Shown piece by piece: positions 1 to 10,214 of a stretch of DNA of 64,000 nucleotides. How positions within the stretch are numbered: position 1 is the stretch's first letter; each line of letters starts with the position of its first letter. The notes beneath the pieces were generated by a model. It was not told the DNA's origin, ran no database searches, and saw only the letters and a list, made by a program, of their open reading frames with translations. A program made the position numbers and the translations under genes. The DNA comes from Enterobacter hormaechei ATCC 49162 (GTDB taxonomy: Bacteria > Pseudomonadota > Gammaproteobacteria > Enterobacterales > Enterobacteriaceae), in the NCBI RefSeq assembly GCF_001875655.1, contig NZ_MKEQ01000001.1, forward strand, positions 806,001-870,000. The letters are read 5' to 3'.

Positions 1-1
1 G

Positions 2-913
2 TACAATTTAACGCTTCCTGCCGAAACGCTTGAAACCCTGATCCCCCATGTCCAGGTCACGTCGAACGAACCGGATCTGGTGAGTTTTCTGAGCAAGCTC
101 GACTGGGGCGTGAAAATGCTGGCCTCGCTCGATGCCTGTCGTCGTGTCGCCTTTGAAAACATCGAAGATGCCGCGCGCAACGGCCTGCACTATGTCGAAC
201 TGCGTTTCTCTCCGGGTTATATGGCGATGACCCACAACCTCCCCGTAGCGGGCGTGGTTGAAGCGGTCATTGAAGGCGTACGTGAAGGCTGTAAAACCTT
301 TGACGTTCAGGCGCGTTTAATCGGCATTATGAGCCGTACCTTCGGTGAAGCGGCCTGTCTTCAGGAGCTGGAAGCGTTACTTGCGCATCGCGACCAGATT
401 ACCGCCATCGATCTCGCCGGTGACGAGCTGGGCTTCCCAGGCAGCCTGTTCCTGTCTCATTTCAATCGTGCACGTGATGCAGGCTGGCATATTACCGTTC
501 ACGCGGGTGAAGCCGCGGGCCCGGAAAGCATCTGGCAGGCCATTCGTGAGCTGGGTGCGGAACGGATTGGACACGGCGTGAAAGCGGTTGAAGATCGCGC
601 GCTGATGGATTTCCTCGCCGAGCAACGTATTGGGATTGAATCCTGTCTGACCTCCAATATTCAGACCAGTACAGTGGCGTCGCTGGCGCAACATCCGCTG
701 AAAACCTTCCTTGAACACGGCGTACTGGCTTCACTGAATACAGACGATCCGGCGGTGCAGGGGGTGGATATTATTCACGAATACAACATCGCCGCACCGC
801 AGGCCGGACTGAGCCGCGAGCAGATCCGCCAGGCGCAAATCAACGGGCTGGAACTCGCCTTCCTGACGCCTGAAGAGAAACAGGCGCTGCGCGACAAGGT
901 TGCAATCGCGTAA
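2..913 (+). CDS. add: adenosine deaminase, 3' part (5' end outside window)
   Basis: Adenosine deaminase converts adenosine and deoxyadenosine to inosine and deoxyinosine in cytosolic purine salvage. The reading frame is open from base 2, so about 30 N-terminal residues, including the metal-binding HxH motif, lie outside the window. Visible family motifs are HAGEAAGP (substrate and catalytic Glu region), SCLTSNIQT, and NTDDP near the C-terminus, which carries the metal-ligand Asp. The residues follow E. coli Add almost continuously. The first internal ATG at 80 is not the start, because the frame upstream of it encodes matching protein ([10 protein letters not shown]). A REP-like palindrome follows the stop. 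Confidence 0.97.
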   Translation, partial: YNLTLPAETLETLIPHVQVTSNEPDLVSFLSKLDWGVKMLASLDACRRVAFENIEDAARNGLHYVELRFSPGYMAMTHNLPVAGVVEAVIEGVREGCKTFDVQARLIGIMSRTFGEAACLQELEALLAHRDQITAIDLAGDELGFPGSLFLSHFNRARDAGWHITVHAGEAAGPESIWQAIRELGAERIGHGVKAVEDRALMDFLAEQRIGIESCLTSNIQTSTVASLAQHPLKTFLEHGVLASLNTDDPAVQGVDIIHEYNIAAPQAGLSREQIRQAQINGLELAFLTPEEKQALRDKVAIA

Positions 914-921
914 CCCTTCAT

Positions 922-954
922 GCCGGGTGAAGGCTACGCCTTACCCGGCCTACA
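922..954. repeat. REP (repetitive extragenic palindromic) element
   Basis: GCCGGGT and ACCCGGC arms flank a GAAGGCTACGCCTT core, followed by CTACA. This is the usual enterobacterial REP layout. It lies between the convergent 3' ends of add and ydgJ, where it may protect mRNA ends or bind gyrase or Pol I as known for REPs. A related copy is at 12451-12483. Confidence 0.75.
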
Positions 955-968
955 AAAACGTTTAGCAC

Positions 969-2009
969 TTATGCCAGACAGAGCGTTGCGCGATGTTTGG
1001 CAGATTCAATGCCCAGCTCAATGAGTTCCATAATCTGGATGGCCTGGCTCGCCGGAACCGGATTTTCACCGGAACCGTTCAGCGCGTCACGAATGGCGGC
1101 GTAATAAGCCGGGTAGTTCCCTGGCAGGGTCAACACCGTTTCCTCAACCAGCGCCTCCCCCTCCGCACGCGTCACTACCCCGTCCCGCATGTCGTAACCC
1201 CAGTCCTCCTGCGGCAAGCGTTCGCCGTTTTTGAGGCGCTCTTCCTGCGGATCCAGACCGAACTTCACATAGCTGCCGCGCGCCCCGTGAATGATATAGC
1301 GGGCCGATTCCGCAGCCGCAAGCATCGTCCCGTGCAGCACAATGCGGCGCTGCGGATAACTTAAAATGGCGTGAAAATAGTCGGTAGTCTGCGCGCCTGG
1401 CCTGAGCTGCGCTAAATCGACCGTCATGCTCACGGGCAGACCAAACAGATGGACGGCCTGATCGAGAAGATGCGGCGCCAGGTCATACCAGATGCCGCTG
1501 CCCGGCCCCGCCTGCTCGCGCCAGCGATCTCGCACCTGCGGACGATAACGATCGAAATGCGACTCAAAAAAGGCAATCTCGCCGAGCGTGCCTTCGTTTA
1601 TCAGCGTTTTGACCGTCAGGAAATCGCTGTCCCAGCGTCGGTTGTGAAAGACCGACAATAACCGACCCAGACTTCGCGCCAGCGCGTCCAGTTCGCGCGC
1701 TTGTGACAACGTCACGGTAAAGGGCTTATCGACAACCACATGTTTCCCTGCCTCCAGTGCCGCTTTCGCCAGTGGGAAATGAGTGTCGTTAGGGGTAGGA
1801 ATGACAATAAGGTCAATATTAGGATCGTTGAACAGATGCTTAGGCTCCGTGACTACCGGCACGGCAGGCCAGTCGGCGCGGACCTTGGTTTCATCGCTGC
1901 TTGTGATAGCCGCCAGTTCCATGCCCGGCGTACCGGCAACCAGAGGTGCATGAAAGGTTTTACTTGCGTACCCGTAGCCAATAAGACCGACGCGGATGTT
2001 CTCACTCAT
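969..2009 (-). CDS. ydgJ: Gfo/Idh/MocA-family NAD(P)-dependent oxidoreductase
   Basis: Predicted cytoplasmic dehydrogenase of 346 aa, the same length as E. coli YdgJ. The N-terminal Rossmann motif VGLIGYGYAS (about residues 5-15) binds the dinucleotide, and the GKHVVVDKP block (about residue 90) carries the family's conserved Lys-Pro. The C-terminal alpha/beta domain is typical of the family. The substrate is unknown. The frame is open to 2120, but the ATG at 2009 is preceded by AGGGGG at a good distance and begins MSENIRVGLIGYG as in orthologues, so the shorter form is chosen. Confidence 0.9.
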   Translation of the reverse strand: MSENIRVGLIGYGYASKTFHAPLVAGTPGMELAAITSSDETKVRADWPAVPVVTEPKHLFNDPNIDLIVIPTPNDTHFPLAKAALEAGKHVVVDKPFTVTLSQARELDALARSLGRLLSVFHNRRWDSDFLTVKTLINEGTLGEIAFFESHFDRYRPQVRDRWREQAGPGSGIWYDLAPHLLDQAVHLFGLPVSMTVDLAQLRPGAQTTDYFHAILSYPQRRIVLHGTMLAAAESARYIIHGARGSYVKFGLDPQEERLKNGERLPQEDWGYDMRDGVVTRAEGEALVEETVLTLPGNYPAYYAAIRDALNGSGENPVPASQAIQIMELIELGIESAKHRATLCLA

Positions 2010-2235
2010 CGTATGCCCCCTCGCTGTGCGCTTATTTATCACTGGCCTTATGCTTAACGCACGGATTAATAATGTGCCCTGTAACTTAAAATAGCATCTT
2101 ACGGCAGTGTTTTTTGTCACCCGGCATTAAAGTGTGCATCGTGGTCCGGGAATCGTTCCCAAAACCCTTGCTCTGTCGAAAAGGGCGCTGTAACATTTGT
2201 AATCTGTATTTATGGATAAATTACAAACACAAATT

Positions 2236-2373
2236 ATGACGTCAATAATTAATCGAATCATCGAATTAGCGGGATGGATTGTCCTTGGAGTTTCGGTCGT
2301 GTTGCTCGGCATTGCCAGCCATATCGATAATTACCAGCCGCCGGAGCCTGTTACTGTCGCACAACAAAAGTAA
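2236..2373 (+). CDS. blr: Blr, small inner-membrane divisome-associated protein
   Basis: A 45-aa ORF with one hydrophobic segment (about residues 13-27, WIVLGVSVVLLGIA) followed by SHIDNYQPPE, the signature end of E. coli Blr. Blr is a one-pass membrane peptide that associates with division proteins and affects beta-lactam tolerance. E. coli Blr is 41 aa and begins MNRLIEL. Here the equivalent stretch is INRIIEL, and the nearest ATG is four codons upstream, at 2236, without a clear Shine-Dalgarno. Start choice is therefore uncertain, but identity is supported by sequence and by position between ydgJ and cnu. Confidence 0.85.
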   Translation: MTSIINRIIELAGWIVLGVSVVLLGIASHIDNYQPPEPVTVAQQK

Positions 2374-2602
2374 GCCGTAGCGTCATAACGCGTGACACAT
2401 TACGTCATGGAACGTATTGCCAGCCGTAATGAACGGGGTTACCCTTCTCTTCCAGGCATCTGCTGATGCCTGATTCTTCGCAAAGAAAACTCCTAATTTC
2501 GTCGCGTTACTCGAGTGGACAGTTTACGTCTTTATTAATCCGTTTATTATTCGAACGCATTACCTTTATGGGTATTACCCTTTTATATGGAAACTTATTA
2601 AT

Positions 2603-2818
2603 ATGACAGTTCAGGACTATTTATTAAAATTTCGCAAGATCAATTCCCTTGAAAGCCTGGAAAAACTGTTTGACCATCTGAACTACACGCTGTCGGATAA
2701 TCAGGACATCATCAATATGTACCGCGCAGCTGACCATCGTCGCGCCGAACTGGTCTCTGGCGGTCGTCTGTTCAACGTAGGGGAAGTGCCGAAATCTGTC
2801 TGGCGTTACGTTGTATAA
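2603..2818 (+). CDS. cnu: Cnu (YdgT), Hha-family nucleoid-associated protein
   Basis: A 71-aa Hha/YmoA-family protein. Such proteins bind H-NS and StpA and help silence horizontally acquired genes; Cnu also binds a site in oriC. The sequence [13 protein letters not shown]...LFDHLNYTL...[12 protein letters not shown] shows the family helices and the conserved acidic and basic residues used for H-NS contact. It is followed closely by ydgK and rsxA in the E. coli order. The length equals the E. coli protein. Confidence 0.95.
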   Translation: MTVQDYLLKFRKINSLESLEKLFDHLNYTLSDNQDIINMYRAADHRRAELVSGGRLFNVGEVPKSVWRYVV

Positions 2819-2903
2819 GAAAGTAGCCTTCGGCGTGAAATGTTATATACTCTCCGCCCTGCAAATTTCTGTATAACATTTCGCGCAGACTATGGGAGAG
2901 CGT

Positions 2904-3344
2904 ATGACCGCATTGCCTGGAGAGAGAATTGGGGGCTGGTTAATCGCCCCGCTGGCATGGTTGCTGGTGGCATTATTAAGCGCTTCACTGGCGCTGCTGC
3001 TTTACACCACCGCCCTGGTTACGCCTCATGCTATCCAGACACTCATGTCCCAGAGTGCGCTCAATATTGCGACGTGGTTTGTGTCGTTCGTTTTCGCCAT
3101 CGCGATGTGGTACTACACGCTGTGGCTGACTATCGCCTTCTTCAAACGCCGCAAAAGCGTGCCGAAACACTACATTATCTGGCTACTGGTCTCCGTGCTG
3201 CTGGCCGTCAAAGCGTTTGCTTTTTCGCCAGTTTCTGACGCACTGGCGGTTCGCCAGTTACTGTTTCCGCTACTGGCGACGGCGCTTCTGGTGCCCTACT
3301 TCAAGCGTTCGACGCGGGTAAAGAAGACCTTCGTTAACCCGTAA
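2904..3344 (+). CDS. ydgK: DUF2569-family membrane protein YdgK
   Basis: A 146-aa inner-membrane protein with four hydrophobic segments, at roughly residues 10-35, 50-75, 92-112 and 115-132, and basic loops such as FFKRRKS. It resembles YdgK/DUF2569, whose function is unknown. The frame also offers ATG 2892, but GGGAG lies just upstream of ATG 2904, giving MTALPGERIGGWL, so that start is preferred. It sits directly upstream of rsxA, as in E. coli, and may share its transcript. Confidence 0.85.
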   Translation: MTALPGERIGGWLIAPLAWLLVALLSASLALLLYTTALVTPHAIQTLMSQSALNIATWFVSFVFAIAMWYYTLWLTIAFFKRRKSVPKHYIIWLLVSVLLAVKAFAFSPVSDALAVRQLLFPLLATALLVPYFKRSTRVKKTFVNP

Positions 3345-3420
3345 TAACCTTACAGTTAACCTGTTGTGACCTGTTGTCGTTTATCCGATAATAGGCGGCT
3401 ATTTTATTTCAGGCTAAATA

Positions 3421-4002
3421 ATGACCGATTACTTACTGCTCTTTGTCGGAACTGTGCTGGTGAATAACTTCGTACTGGTGAAGTTCCTTGGCCTGTGCCC
3501 GTTTATGGGTGTCTCCAAAAAACTGGAGACGGCAATGGGCATGGGGCTGGCGACCACCTTCGTGATGACGATGGCCTCCATTTGCGCATGGCTGATTGAT
3601 ACCTGGATCCTGATCCCACTGGACATGCTCTACCTGCGCACCTTGTCCTTTATTCTGGTCATTGCGGTTGTGGTGCAATTTACCGAGATGGTCGTGCGTA
3701 AGACCAGCCCTGCCCTGTATCGCCTGCTGGGCATTTTCCTGCCTCTCATCACCACCAACTGTGCGGTGCTGGGCGTGGCGCTGCTCAATATCAACCTTGG
3801 GCATAATTTCCTGCAATCGGCGCTGTACGGTTTTTCCGCAGCAGTTGGGTTCTCTTTTGTTATGGTCCTGTTCGCGTCGATTCGCGAGCGTCTTGCGGCG
3901 GCGGATATCCCTGCGCCGTTTCGCGGTAACGCCATCGCCCTGGTGACCGCCGGTTTAATGTCTCTGGCCTTTATGGGCTTTAGTGGTCTGGTGAAGTTGT
4001 AA
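3421..4002 (+). CDS. rsxA: Electron transport complex subunit RsxA
   Basis: RsxA is an integral membrane subunit (193 aa, six hydrophobic helices) of the RsxABCDGE complex. In E. coli the complex keeps the [2Fe-2S] sensor SoxR reduced. It is homologous to the Rnf ion-translocating ferredoxin:NAD oxidoreductase. The [15 protein letters not shown] and [10 protein letters not shown] segments carry the conserved Cys residues that hold a cluster in the membrane core of this family. The stop overlaps the rsxB start (TAATG), implying translational coupling. Confidence 0.97.
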   Translation: MTDYLLLFVGTVLVNNFVLVKFLGLCPFMGVSKKLETAMGMGLATTFVMTMASICAWLIDTWILIPLDMLYLRTLSFILVIAVVVQFTEMVVRKTSPALYRLLGIFLPLITTNCAVLGVALLNINLGHNFLQSALYGFSAAVGFSFVMVLFASIRERLAAADIPAPFRGNAIALVTAGLMSLAFMGFSGLVKL

Positions 4003-4580
4003 TGAGTGCTATCTGGATTGCCGTCGCGTCCATCAGCGTGCTGGGACTCGTCTTTGGCATCATTCTGGGTTATGCCTCCCGCCGTTTTGCGGTGGAGGAC
4101 GATCCGGTTGTTGAAAAAATTGATGAACTTTTACCGCAGAGCCAGTGTGGGCAGTGCGGCTACCCTGGTTGCCGCCCTTACGCTGAGGCGGTGGGCGTGC
4201 AGGAAGAAAAGATCAACCGCTGCGCGCCGGGCGGCGAAGCGGTCATGCTCAAAATAGCTGCCCTGCTTAACGTCGATCCGCAGCCTGTCGACGGCGATGA
4301 ACAGGCCCAGGAGCCGGTTCGTGCCCTTGCGGTTATCGACGAGGCCAACTGCATTGGCTGCACCAAATGTATTCAGGCGTGTCCTGTTGACGCCATTGTG
4401 GGCGCAACACGCGCGATGCACACCGTTGTGGCGGATCTGTGCACCGGCTGTAATCTCTGCGTGGCACCCTGCCCGACGCAGTGTATAGAACTACGCCCGG
4501 TTGAAACGACTACCGAAAACTGGAAGTGGGACCTTCAGACCATTCCGGTTCGCAATATTCCTGTGGAACAACATGCTTAA
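4002..4580 (+). CDS. rsxB: Electron transport complex ferredoxin subunit RsxB
   Basis: A 192-aa iron-sulfur subunit. An N-terminal membrane anchor (residues 1-25) is followed by a Fe-S binding Fes domain with the CGQCGYPGC motif (about residues 49-57). Two ferredoxin motifs follow, [12 protein letters not shown] and [12 protein letters not shown], each able to hold a [4Fe-4S] cluster. It passes electrons within the Rsx complex. Its start overlaps the rsxA stop, and its last bases overlap the rsxC start (ATGCTTAA). Confidence 0.97.
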   Translation: MSAIWIAVASISVLGLVFGIILGYASRRFAVEDDPVVEKIDELLPQSQCGQCGYPGCRPYAEAVGVQEEKINRCAPGGEAVMLKIAALLNVDPQPVDGDEQAQEPVRALAVIDEANCIGCTKCIQACPVDAIVGATRAMHTVVADLCTGCNLCVAPCPTQCIELRPVETTTENWKWDLQTIPVRNIPVEQHA

Positions 4581-6594
4581 GTTATTTTCTGCTTTCAGAA
4601 AAGAGAAGATCTGGGATTTCGATGGCGGCATTCATCCGCCTGAAATGAAATCACAGTCTAACGGCACGCCGCTGCGCCAGATCCCGCTGGCAACCCGTTA
4701 CGTTATGCCGCTGAAACAGCATATCGGCGCGGAAGGCGAACTGTGCGTGAAAGAAGGCGATAGCGTTCTTCGCGGCCAGCCGCTGACCTTTGGTCGCGGA
4801 CGGATGTTGCCGATACATGCCCCGACGTCCGGCAAGGTGGTGGCTGTAGCTCCCCATACCGTTGCCCATCCGTCAGCACTGTCTGAGCTGAGCGTGATCA
4901 TTGAAGCCGATGGTGAAGACCGTTGGATCGATCGTGACGGCTGGAGCGACTACCGTTCCCGCGGCCGTGAAGCGCTGATTGAACGCATTCATCAGTTCGG
5001 CGTGGCGGGTCTGGGGGGCGCTGGCTTCCCGACCGGCGCCAAGCTTCACGGCGGTGGTGATAAAATCGAAACGCTGATTATCAACGCCGCCGAGTGCGAA
5101 CCGTACATCACCGCCGATGACCGTCTGATGCAGGACTGTGCCGCGCAGATAGTGGAAGGTATTCGCATCCTTGCGCATATTCTGCAACCCCGTGAAGTGC
5201 TGATCGGTATTGAGGACAATAAGCCGCAGGCCATTTCGATGCTGCGTGCGGTACTGGCGGACAGCCATGATATCGCCCTGCGCGTGATCCCGACCAAATA
5301 CCCGTCCGGCGGGGCAAAGCAGCTGACGCAGATCCTGACCGGAAAACAGGTCCCCCATGGGGGCCGTTCGTCCGACATCGGCGTATTGATGCAAAACGTG
5401 GGCACCGCCTACGCGGTGAAACGTGCGGTGATTGACGGCGAGCCATTGACCGAACGCGTCGTCACCCTGACCGGCGAGTCCGTCTCCCGTCCCGGCAACG
5501 TCTGGGCGCGTCTGGGTACGCCGGTGCGTCATCTGCTGGAACAGGCTGGCTTCTGCCCGGGTAGCGATCAGATGGTCATTATGGGCGGCCCGCTGATGGG
5601 CTTTACCCTGCCTTGGCTGGATGTGCCGGTGGTGAAAATAACCAACTGCCTGCTCGCGCCTTCCCCAACGGAGATGGGCGAAACGCAGGAAGAGAAGAAC
5701 TGTATTCGCTGTAGCGCCTGTGCGGACGCCTGCCCGGCAGATTTGCTGCCGCAGCAGTTGTACTGGTACAGCAAAGGCCAGTTGCACGATAAAGCCCAGG
5801 CGCATAACCTGGCTGACTGTATTGAATGCGGTGCCTGCGCCTGGGTCTGCCCAAGCAATATTCCGCTGGTGCAGTATTTCCGTCAGGAGAAAGCTGAAAT
5901 CTACGCGATCTCCATGGAAGAGAAACGTGCCGCTGAAGCGAAGGCCCGCTTTGAAGCGCGACAGGCGCGACTGGAGCGCGAAAAACAAGCCCGTCAGGAA
6001 CGTCATAAGCAGGCTGCCGTGCAGCCTGCGGCGAAAGATCAGGATGCTATTAACGCAGCCCTGGCCCGCGTGCGCGAGAAGAAAGCCACCGCCTCCCAGA
6101 CCGTTGTGATTGCGGCGGGAGAAAAACCCGACAACCGCGAAGCGATTGCGGCCCGCGAAGCGCGTAAAGCCGAAGCACGTGCGCGTCAGGCGGAGAAAGC
6201 GCAAAACGCCAAACCGGAAGCCGACATCGACCCGCGTAAAGCAGCAGTGGAAGCGGCTATCGCCCGGGCAAAAGCCCGCAAAGCCGCTGAGCAGACGGTG
6301 GTGGTTGAACAGAACGCGACGGATCCTCGCAAGGCCGCCGTTGAAGCCGCTATCGCCCGTGCAAAAGCGCGTAAAGCGGCACAGCTTCAGCCTGCCGAAG
6401 AGAGTGAAGCGCCTGTCGACCCGCGTAAAGCCGCCGTTGAAGCGGCCATCGCCCGTGCCAAAGCACGAAAAGCGGCGCAGCAGGACGAGCTGCCTGCGGC
6501 CGCTCACGACGATCCACGCAAAGCCGCAGTCGCCGCCGCGATTGCGCGCGTTCAGGCAAAGAAAGCCGCGCAGCAAGCCGTTAACGAGGATTAA
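4573..6594 (+). CDS. rsxC: Electron transport complex subunit RsxC
   Basis: A peripheral 673-aa subunit with an NADH/FMN-binding domain ([14 protein letters not shown]) and two ferredoxin motifs, [12 protein letters not shown] and [12 protein letters not shown], at about residues 376-426. A long Ala/Lys/Arg-rich C-terminal tail follows. The tail ends in four near-perfect repeats of about 31 residues beginning [10 protein letters not shown] (see the repeat entry). The frame extends upstream to 4501, but [16 protein letters not shown] at 4573 matches RsxC and overlaps rsxB by 8 nt. E. coli RsxC is longer (about 740 aa), mainly because of more tail repeats. Confidence 0.96.
   Translation: MLKLFSAFRKEKIWDFDGGIHPPEMKSQSNGTPLRQIPLATRYVMPLKQHIGAEGELCVKEGDSVLRGQPLTFGRGRMLPIHAPTSGKVVAVAPHTVAHPSALSELSVIIEADGEDRWIDRDGWSDYRSRGREALIERIHQFGVAGLGGAGFPTGAKLHGGGDKIETLIINAAECEPYITADDRLMQDCAAQIVEGIRILAHILQPREVLIGIEDNKPQAISMLRAVLADSHDIALRVIPTKYPSGGAKQLTQILTGKQVPHGGRSSDIGVLMQNVGTAYAVKRAVIDGEPLTERVVTLTGESVSRPGNVWARLGTPVRHLLEQAGFCPGSDQMVIMGGPLMGFTLPWLDVPVVKITNCLLAPSPTEMGETQEEKNCIRCSACADACPADLLPQQLYWYSKGQLHDKAQAHNLADCIECGACAWVCPSNIPLVQYFRQEKAEIYAISMEEKRAAEAKARFEARQARLEREKQARQERHKQAAVQPAAKDQDAINAALARVREKKATASQTVVIAAGEKPDNREAIAAREARKAEARARQAEKAQNAKPEADIDPRKAAVEAAIARAKARKAAEQTVVVEQNATDPRKAAVEAAIARAKARKAAQLQPAEESEAPVDPRKAAVEAAIARAKARKAAQQDELPAAAHDDPRKAAVAAAIARVQAKKAAQQAVNED
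6229..6594 (+). repeat. In-frame tandem repeats encoding the RsxC tail
   Basis: Four copies of a unit beginning [20 protein letters not shown] start at 6229, 6322, 6418 and 6511, giving periods of 93, 96 and 93 nt (31-32 codons). Copies 1-3 are almost identical for about 20 residues. Copy 4 is degenerate ([15 protein letters not shown]). The helical, Ala-Lys-rich repeats are the usual cause of RsxC/RnfC length variation. Confidence 0.9.
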
Positions 6595-7647
6595 ATGGTT
6601 TTCAGAATTGCAAGTTCCCCCTACACCCACAACCAGCGTCAGACGTCGCGCATTATGATGCTGGTATGCCTGGCCGCGCTGCCGGGCATTGCCGTTCAGT
6701 GTTGGTTCTTCGGCTGGGGCACGCTTTTCCAGTTGGTTCTTGGCTGTGCCAGCGCCGTTACGGCGGAAGCAGCGATCCTGAAGCTGCGCAAAATGGAAGT
6801 GACTCGCATCCTGAGCGATAACTCCGCGCTGTTGACCGGTCTGTTGCTGGCCATCAGCATCCCTCCGTTCGCCCCGTGGTGGATGGTGGTGCTGGGGACA
6901 GTCTTTGCGGTGATCATCGCCAAACAGCTGTACGGCGGGCTGGGACATAACCCGTTTAACCCGGCGATGATTGGCTATGTGGTGCTGCTAATCTCCTTCC
7001 CGGTACAGATGACCAGCTGGCTGCCGCCGCATGAGATCGCCGCTACGGTGCCCGGCTTTATGGATGCCCTGCACGTTATCTTTACCGGCCACACTGCGCT
7101 GGGCGCGGATATGAACGCGCTTCGCATGGGTGTGGATGGCATCAGCCAGGCGACCCCGCTTGATACCTTCAAAACCGCCCTGCGTGCCGGACACAGCGTT
7201 GAGCAGGTGATGAAATCGTCCATTTACCACGGCGTTCTGGCGGGTGCTGGCTGGCAGTGGGTCAATCTGGCCTACCTTCTGGGCGGCGCGTTCCTGCTGC
7301 AACAGAAGGCGATCCGCTGGCATATTCCGGTGAGCTTCCTGGTCACGCTGGCCGTCTGCTCGACGCTCGGCTGGGTTATCTCACCTGAGTCACTGGCCAG
7401 CCCGCAGCTCCATCTGCTCTCCGGCGCAACCATGCTCGGGGCATTCTTTATTCTGACCGATCCGGTCACGGCCTCTACCACCAACCGTGGCCGTCTGATT
7501 TTCGGCGCGCTGGCGGGCCTGCTGGTCTGGCTTATTCGCAGCTTTGGCGGTTATCCGGACGGCGTGGCGTTTGCCGTGCTGTTGGCTAACATCACCGTTC
7601 CGCTCATCGACTACTACACGCGTCCGCGCGTCTACGGTCATCGCTAA
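6595..7647 (+). CDS. rsxD: Electron transport complex subunit RsxD
   Basis: A 350-aa integral membrane subunit of the NqrB/RnfD family with about nine or ten hydrophobic helices. It carries a covalent FMN in known homologues. The modified Thr is visible at T187 in the SQATPLD motif, the same number as described for RnfD. The ATG follows the rsxC stop with no gap, consistent with coupled translation inside the operon. Confidence 0.96.
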   Translation: MVFRIASSPYTHNQRQTSRIMMLVCLAALPGIAVQCWFFGWGTLFQLVLGCASAVTAEAAILKLRKMEVTRILSDNSALLTGLLLAISIPPFAPWWMVVLGTVFAVIIAKQLYGGLGHNPFNPAMIGYVVLLISFPVQMTSWLPPHEIAATVPGFMDALHVIFTGHTALGADMNALRMGVDGISQATPLDTFKTALRAGHSVEQVMKSSIYHGVLAGAGWQWVNLAYLLGGAFLLQQKAIRWHIPVSFLVTLAVCSTLGWVISPESLASPQLHLLSGATMLGAFFILTDPVTASTTNRGRLIFGALAGLLVWLIRSFGGYPDGVAFAVLLANITVPLIDYYTRPRVYGHR

Positions 7648-7657
7648 GGGTCACGCC

Positions 7658-8278
7658 ATGCTTAAGACAATGCAAAAACACGGCGTCACGCTGGCGATCT
7701 TCGCCGCCGCCCTCACCGGGCTGACCGCGCTGGTAAATGAACTGACGAAAACCACCATTGAAGAGCAGGCAATTAAGCAGCAAAAAGCGCTGTTCGATCA
7801 GGTGATCCCCTCAGACTTCTACGATAATGACCTGCAACAAAGCTGCTTTGTCGTGCAGGCCCCGCAGCTCGGTAAAGGCCCCCATCGCGTTTATATTGCC
7901 CGTAAGGGCGATAACCCGGTAGGCGTCATTATGGAAGCCACCGCGCCGGACGGTTACTCTGGCGCCATTCAGCTGCTCGTGGGCAGCGATTTTTCCGGCA
8001 CCGTCCTGGGCACGCGCGTGACGGAGCATCACGAAACGCCAGGTCTTGGCGACAAAATTGAAACGCGCTTAAGCGACTGGATTTTACACTTTGCCGGTAA
8101 AATGATTCATGGCGAGGACGATCCTGCTTTCGCGGTAAAAAAAGATGGCGGCGAATTTGACCAGTTCACTGGCGCCACCATTACGCCCCGCGCGGTGGTT
8201 AACGCCGTCAAACGCGCCGGGCTGTATGCCGAAACGCTGCCCGCGCAGATCAATCATCTTTCCACCTGTGAGGAGTGA
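7658..8278 (+). CDS. rsxG: Electron transport complex subunit RsxG (covalent FMN)
   Basis: A 206-aa NqrC/RnfG-family subunit. One N-terminal membrane anchor (about residues 8-27) is followed by a periplasmic FMN-binding domain. The flavinylation motif is TGAT at residues 171-174, so T174 is the expected site of phosphoester-linked FMN. The frame is open back to 7544 within rsxD, but the ATG at 7658 ([15 protein letters not shown]) matches orthologues. Confidence 0.96.
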   Translation: MLKTMQKHGVTLAIFAAALTGLTALVNELTKTTIEEQAIKQQKALFDQVIPSDFYDNDLQQSCFVVQAPQLGKGPHRVYIARKGDNPVGVIMEATAPDGYSGAIQLLVGSDFSGTVLGTRVTEHHETPGLGDKIETRLSDWILHFAGKMIHGEDDPAFAVKKDGGEFDQFTGATITPRAVVNAVKRAGLYAETLPAQINHLSTCEE

Positions 8279-8280
8279 CC

Positions 8281-8967
8281 ATGAGCCAGGTTAAAGAGGT
8301 TATCGTCCAGGGTCTCTGGAAGAACAACTCGGCACTGGTACAGCTGTTGGGGCTGTGTCCGCTGCTGGCGGTGACATCTACCGCCACCAACGCGCTCGGG
8401 CTGGGGCTGGCGACCACGCTGGTGCTGACCCTGACCAACTTCTCCATTTCTGTTTTGCGCCGCTGGACGCCGTCAGAAATCCGTATTCCGATTTATGTCA
8501 TGATCATTGCGTCGGTGGTCAGCGTCGTGCAAATGCTGATTAACGCTTACGCATTTGGTCTGTACCAGTCGCTCGGGATCTTCATTCCGCTTATCGTCAC
8601 AAACTGTATTGTCGTGGGCCGCGCTGAAGCCTTCGCGGTGAAAAACAACCCGGCCATATCCGCACTGGATGGATTTTCGATTGGCATGGGCGCCACTGCC
8701 GCCATGTTTGTCCTCGGCTCTCTGCGTGAAATTCTGGGCAACGGTACGCTCTTCGACGGTGCGGATGCGCTGCTTGGCGGCTGGGCGAAGTCGCTGCGTA
8801 TTGAAGTGTTCCATACGGACACCCCGTTCCTGCTGGCAATGCTACCGCCAGGCGCCTTCATTGGCCTGGGAATGATGCTGGCGTTAAAATACCTGATTGA
8901 TGAAAAACGTAAACGCCGCGCCGCTGAACGCAGCGTACAGGAAGGGATCCCCGAGAAAGCAGCATGA
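8281..8967 (+). CDS. rsxE: Electron transport complex subunit RsxE
   Basis: A 228-aa integral membrane subunit paralogous to RsxA, with the matching conserved segments [17 protein letters not shown] and [13 protein letters not shown]. The two conserved Cys match those of RsxA. The ATG at 8281 has AGGAG seven bases upstream at the end of rsxG. An in-frame GTG at 8275 exists but overlaps that ribosome-binding site. The final ATGA overlaps the nth start. Confidence 0.96.
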   Translation: MSQVKEVIVQGLWKNNSALVQLLGLCPLLAVTSTATNALGLGLATTLVLTLTNFSISVLRRWTPSEIRIPIYVMIIASVVSVVQMLINAYAFGLYQSLGIFIPLIVTNCIVVGRAEAFAVKNNPAISALDGFSIGMGATAAMFVLGSLREILGNGTLFDGADALLGGWAKSLRIEVFHTDTPFLLAMLPPGAFIGLGMMLALKYLIDEKRKRRAAERSVQEGIPEKAA

Positions 8968-9599
8968 ATAAAGAGAAACGTATTGCGATCCTGACGCGCC
9001 TGCGCGATCAGAATCCGCATCCCACGACAGAGCTGAATTTTACCTCGCCGTTTGAACTGTTGATCGCGGTACTGCTCTCTGCGCAGGCCACTGACGTAAG
9101 CGTCAACAAAGCCACGGCCCTGCTCTACCCTGTCGCCAATACGCCGCAAGCCATGCTGGAGCTGGGCGTTGAAGGGGTGAAATCCTATATCAAGACCATC
9201 GGCCTGTTTAACAGTAAGGCCGAAAACGTCATTAAGACCTGCCGGATCCTGCTGGAGCAGCACGGCGGCGAAGTCCCGGAAGACCGCGCTGCGCTGGAAG
9301 CCTTGCCGGGCGTCGGGCGTAAAACGGCAAATGTGGTGCTGAACACGGCGTTTGGCTGGCCGACGATCGCCGTGGACACCCATATCTTCCGCGTCTCTAA
9401 CCGCACCCGGTTCGCGCCGGGTAAGAACGTGGAAGAGGTCGAAGAGAAGCTGTTGAAAGTGGTTCCTGCGGAATTTAAGGTGGACTGCCACCACTGGCTG
9501 ATCCTTCACGGGCGCTATACCTGTATTGCGCGTAAACCACGCTGCGGCTCCTGCATCATCGAAGATCTTTGTGAATACAAAGAAAAGGTCTATCCCTGA
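8964..9599 (+). CDS. nth: Endonuclease III (DNA glycosylase/AP lyase)
   Basis: Bifunctional base-excision repair enzyme that removes oxidised pyrimidines and cleaves the abasic site. It is 211 aa, the standard length. The helix-hairpin-helix LPGVGRKTA holds catalytic Lys120, and Asp138 lies in IAVDTH. The C-terminal [4Fe-4S] ligands are C187, C194, C197 and C203 (C-x6-C-x2-C-x5-C). It overlaps rsxE by 4 nt and so is the last gene of the rsx operon, as in E. coli. Confidence 0.98.
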   Translation: MNKEKRIAILTRLRDQNPHPTTELNFTSPFELLIAVLLSAQATDVSVNKATALLYPVANTPQAMLELGVEGVKSYIKTIGLFNSKAENVIKTCRILLEQHGGEVPEDRAALEALPGVGRKTANVVLNTAFGWPTIAVDTHIFRVSNRTRFAPGKNVEEVEEKLLKVVPAEFKVDCHHWLILHGRYTCIARKPRCGSCIIEDLCEYKEKVYP

Positions 9600-10214
9600 G
9601 CGTAACATCGCCCTGACTGCTTACCTGTTCAAGCCCTTAAGACTAACAAGGGCTCTGATATCCTCCCCGTTGACCATAAATTGCCCTCTCTTTCTCCATT
9701 ACGCATTGTCGATTCTTCGGTCATTTAGCACTCAAACAGGTTAATAGTTTTTTCATCACCAAAAATTTCTATACATCTGTGATCGCGATCACTCTGATAA
9801 CCTGATGTTGGATTTTTGTTGTTAAAACCTGCTTAACCCCTTTGCCAGACAAGATTTCGTTGACCCCGTACCGCACATAAGACCAGTCATTTTTCAGAAT
9901 ATGGGCTATATCACTGCCATTGACCCAAAATAGCAGAACATATCGCCATACAGCCGTTTAACAGGGTCATTTACAGTGAAAAAAACCACCAATTTTCAAC
10001 GGATGAAATTTAACGCTGCATAACATTTGCGTGAACCGATGATTATACCGCCAGAGTTATATGTAACAGATTATTACAAACGTATTGCCAGATGGGGCTG
10101 GATAGTGAACATTACCCGCCGTTTCCCCTCCCAATATAACTATAAAGCGGATGGACTACGGTCATCACGCTATGAACACCCCCGTTAATATGGGATGTAA
10201 AAAAAGAGGTATAT
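9600..10214. other. 615-bp intergenic region upstream of dtpA
   Basis: No convincing coding frame. The stretch is AT-rich towards dtpA and presumably holds the dtpA promoter and leader. The one clear element is a 14-bp perfect palindrome inside a CRP-like site at 9778-9793. E. coli dtpA is known to be controlled by OmpR; I could not pick out OmpR boxes with confidence. Confidence 0.6.
9778..9793. promoter_or_regulatory. CRP-type operator (TGTGATCGCGATCACT)
   Basis: TGTGA-N6-TCACT fits the CRP/FNR-superfamily consensus (TGTGA-N6-TCACA) at nine of ten positions, and GTGATCGCGATCAC is a perfect palindrome. It lies 420 bp upstream of dtpA and about 180 bp after nth, so it may act on an upstream dtpA promoter or on an unannotated transcript. 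The binding protein is inferred from consensus only. Confidence 0.45.

Noticed and set aside
2374..2602. ydgU-like small membrane gene before cnu
   Set aside because: A hydrophobic frame ([15 protein letters not shown]) overlaps the cnu start but has no plausible start codon with SD and no clear match.
4873..6948. 691-codon antisense frame opposite rsxC and rsxD
   Set aside because: It is the shadow of strongly biased, repeat-rich codons of rsxC. The protein is low-complexity, without start signal or known domain.
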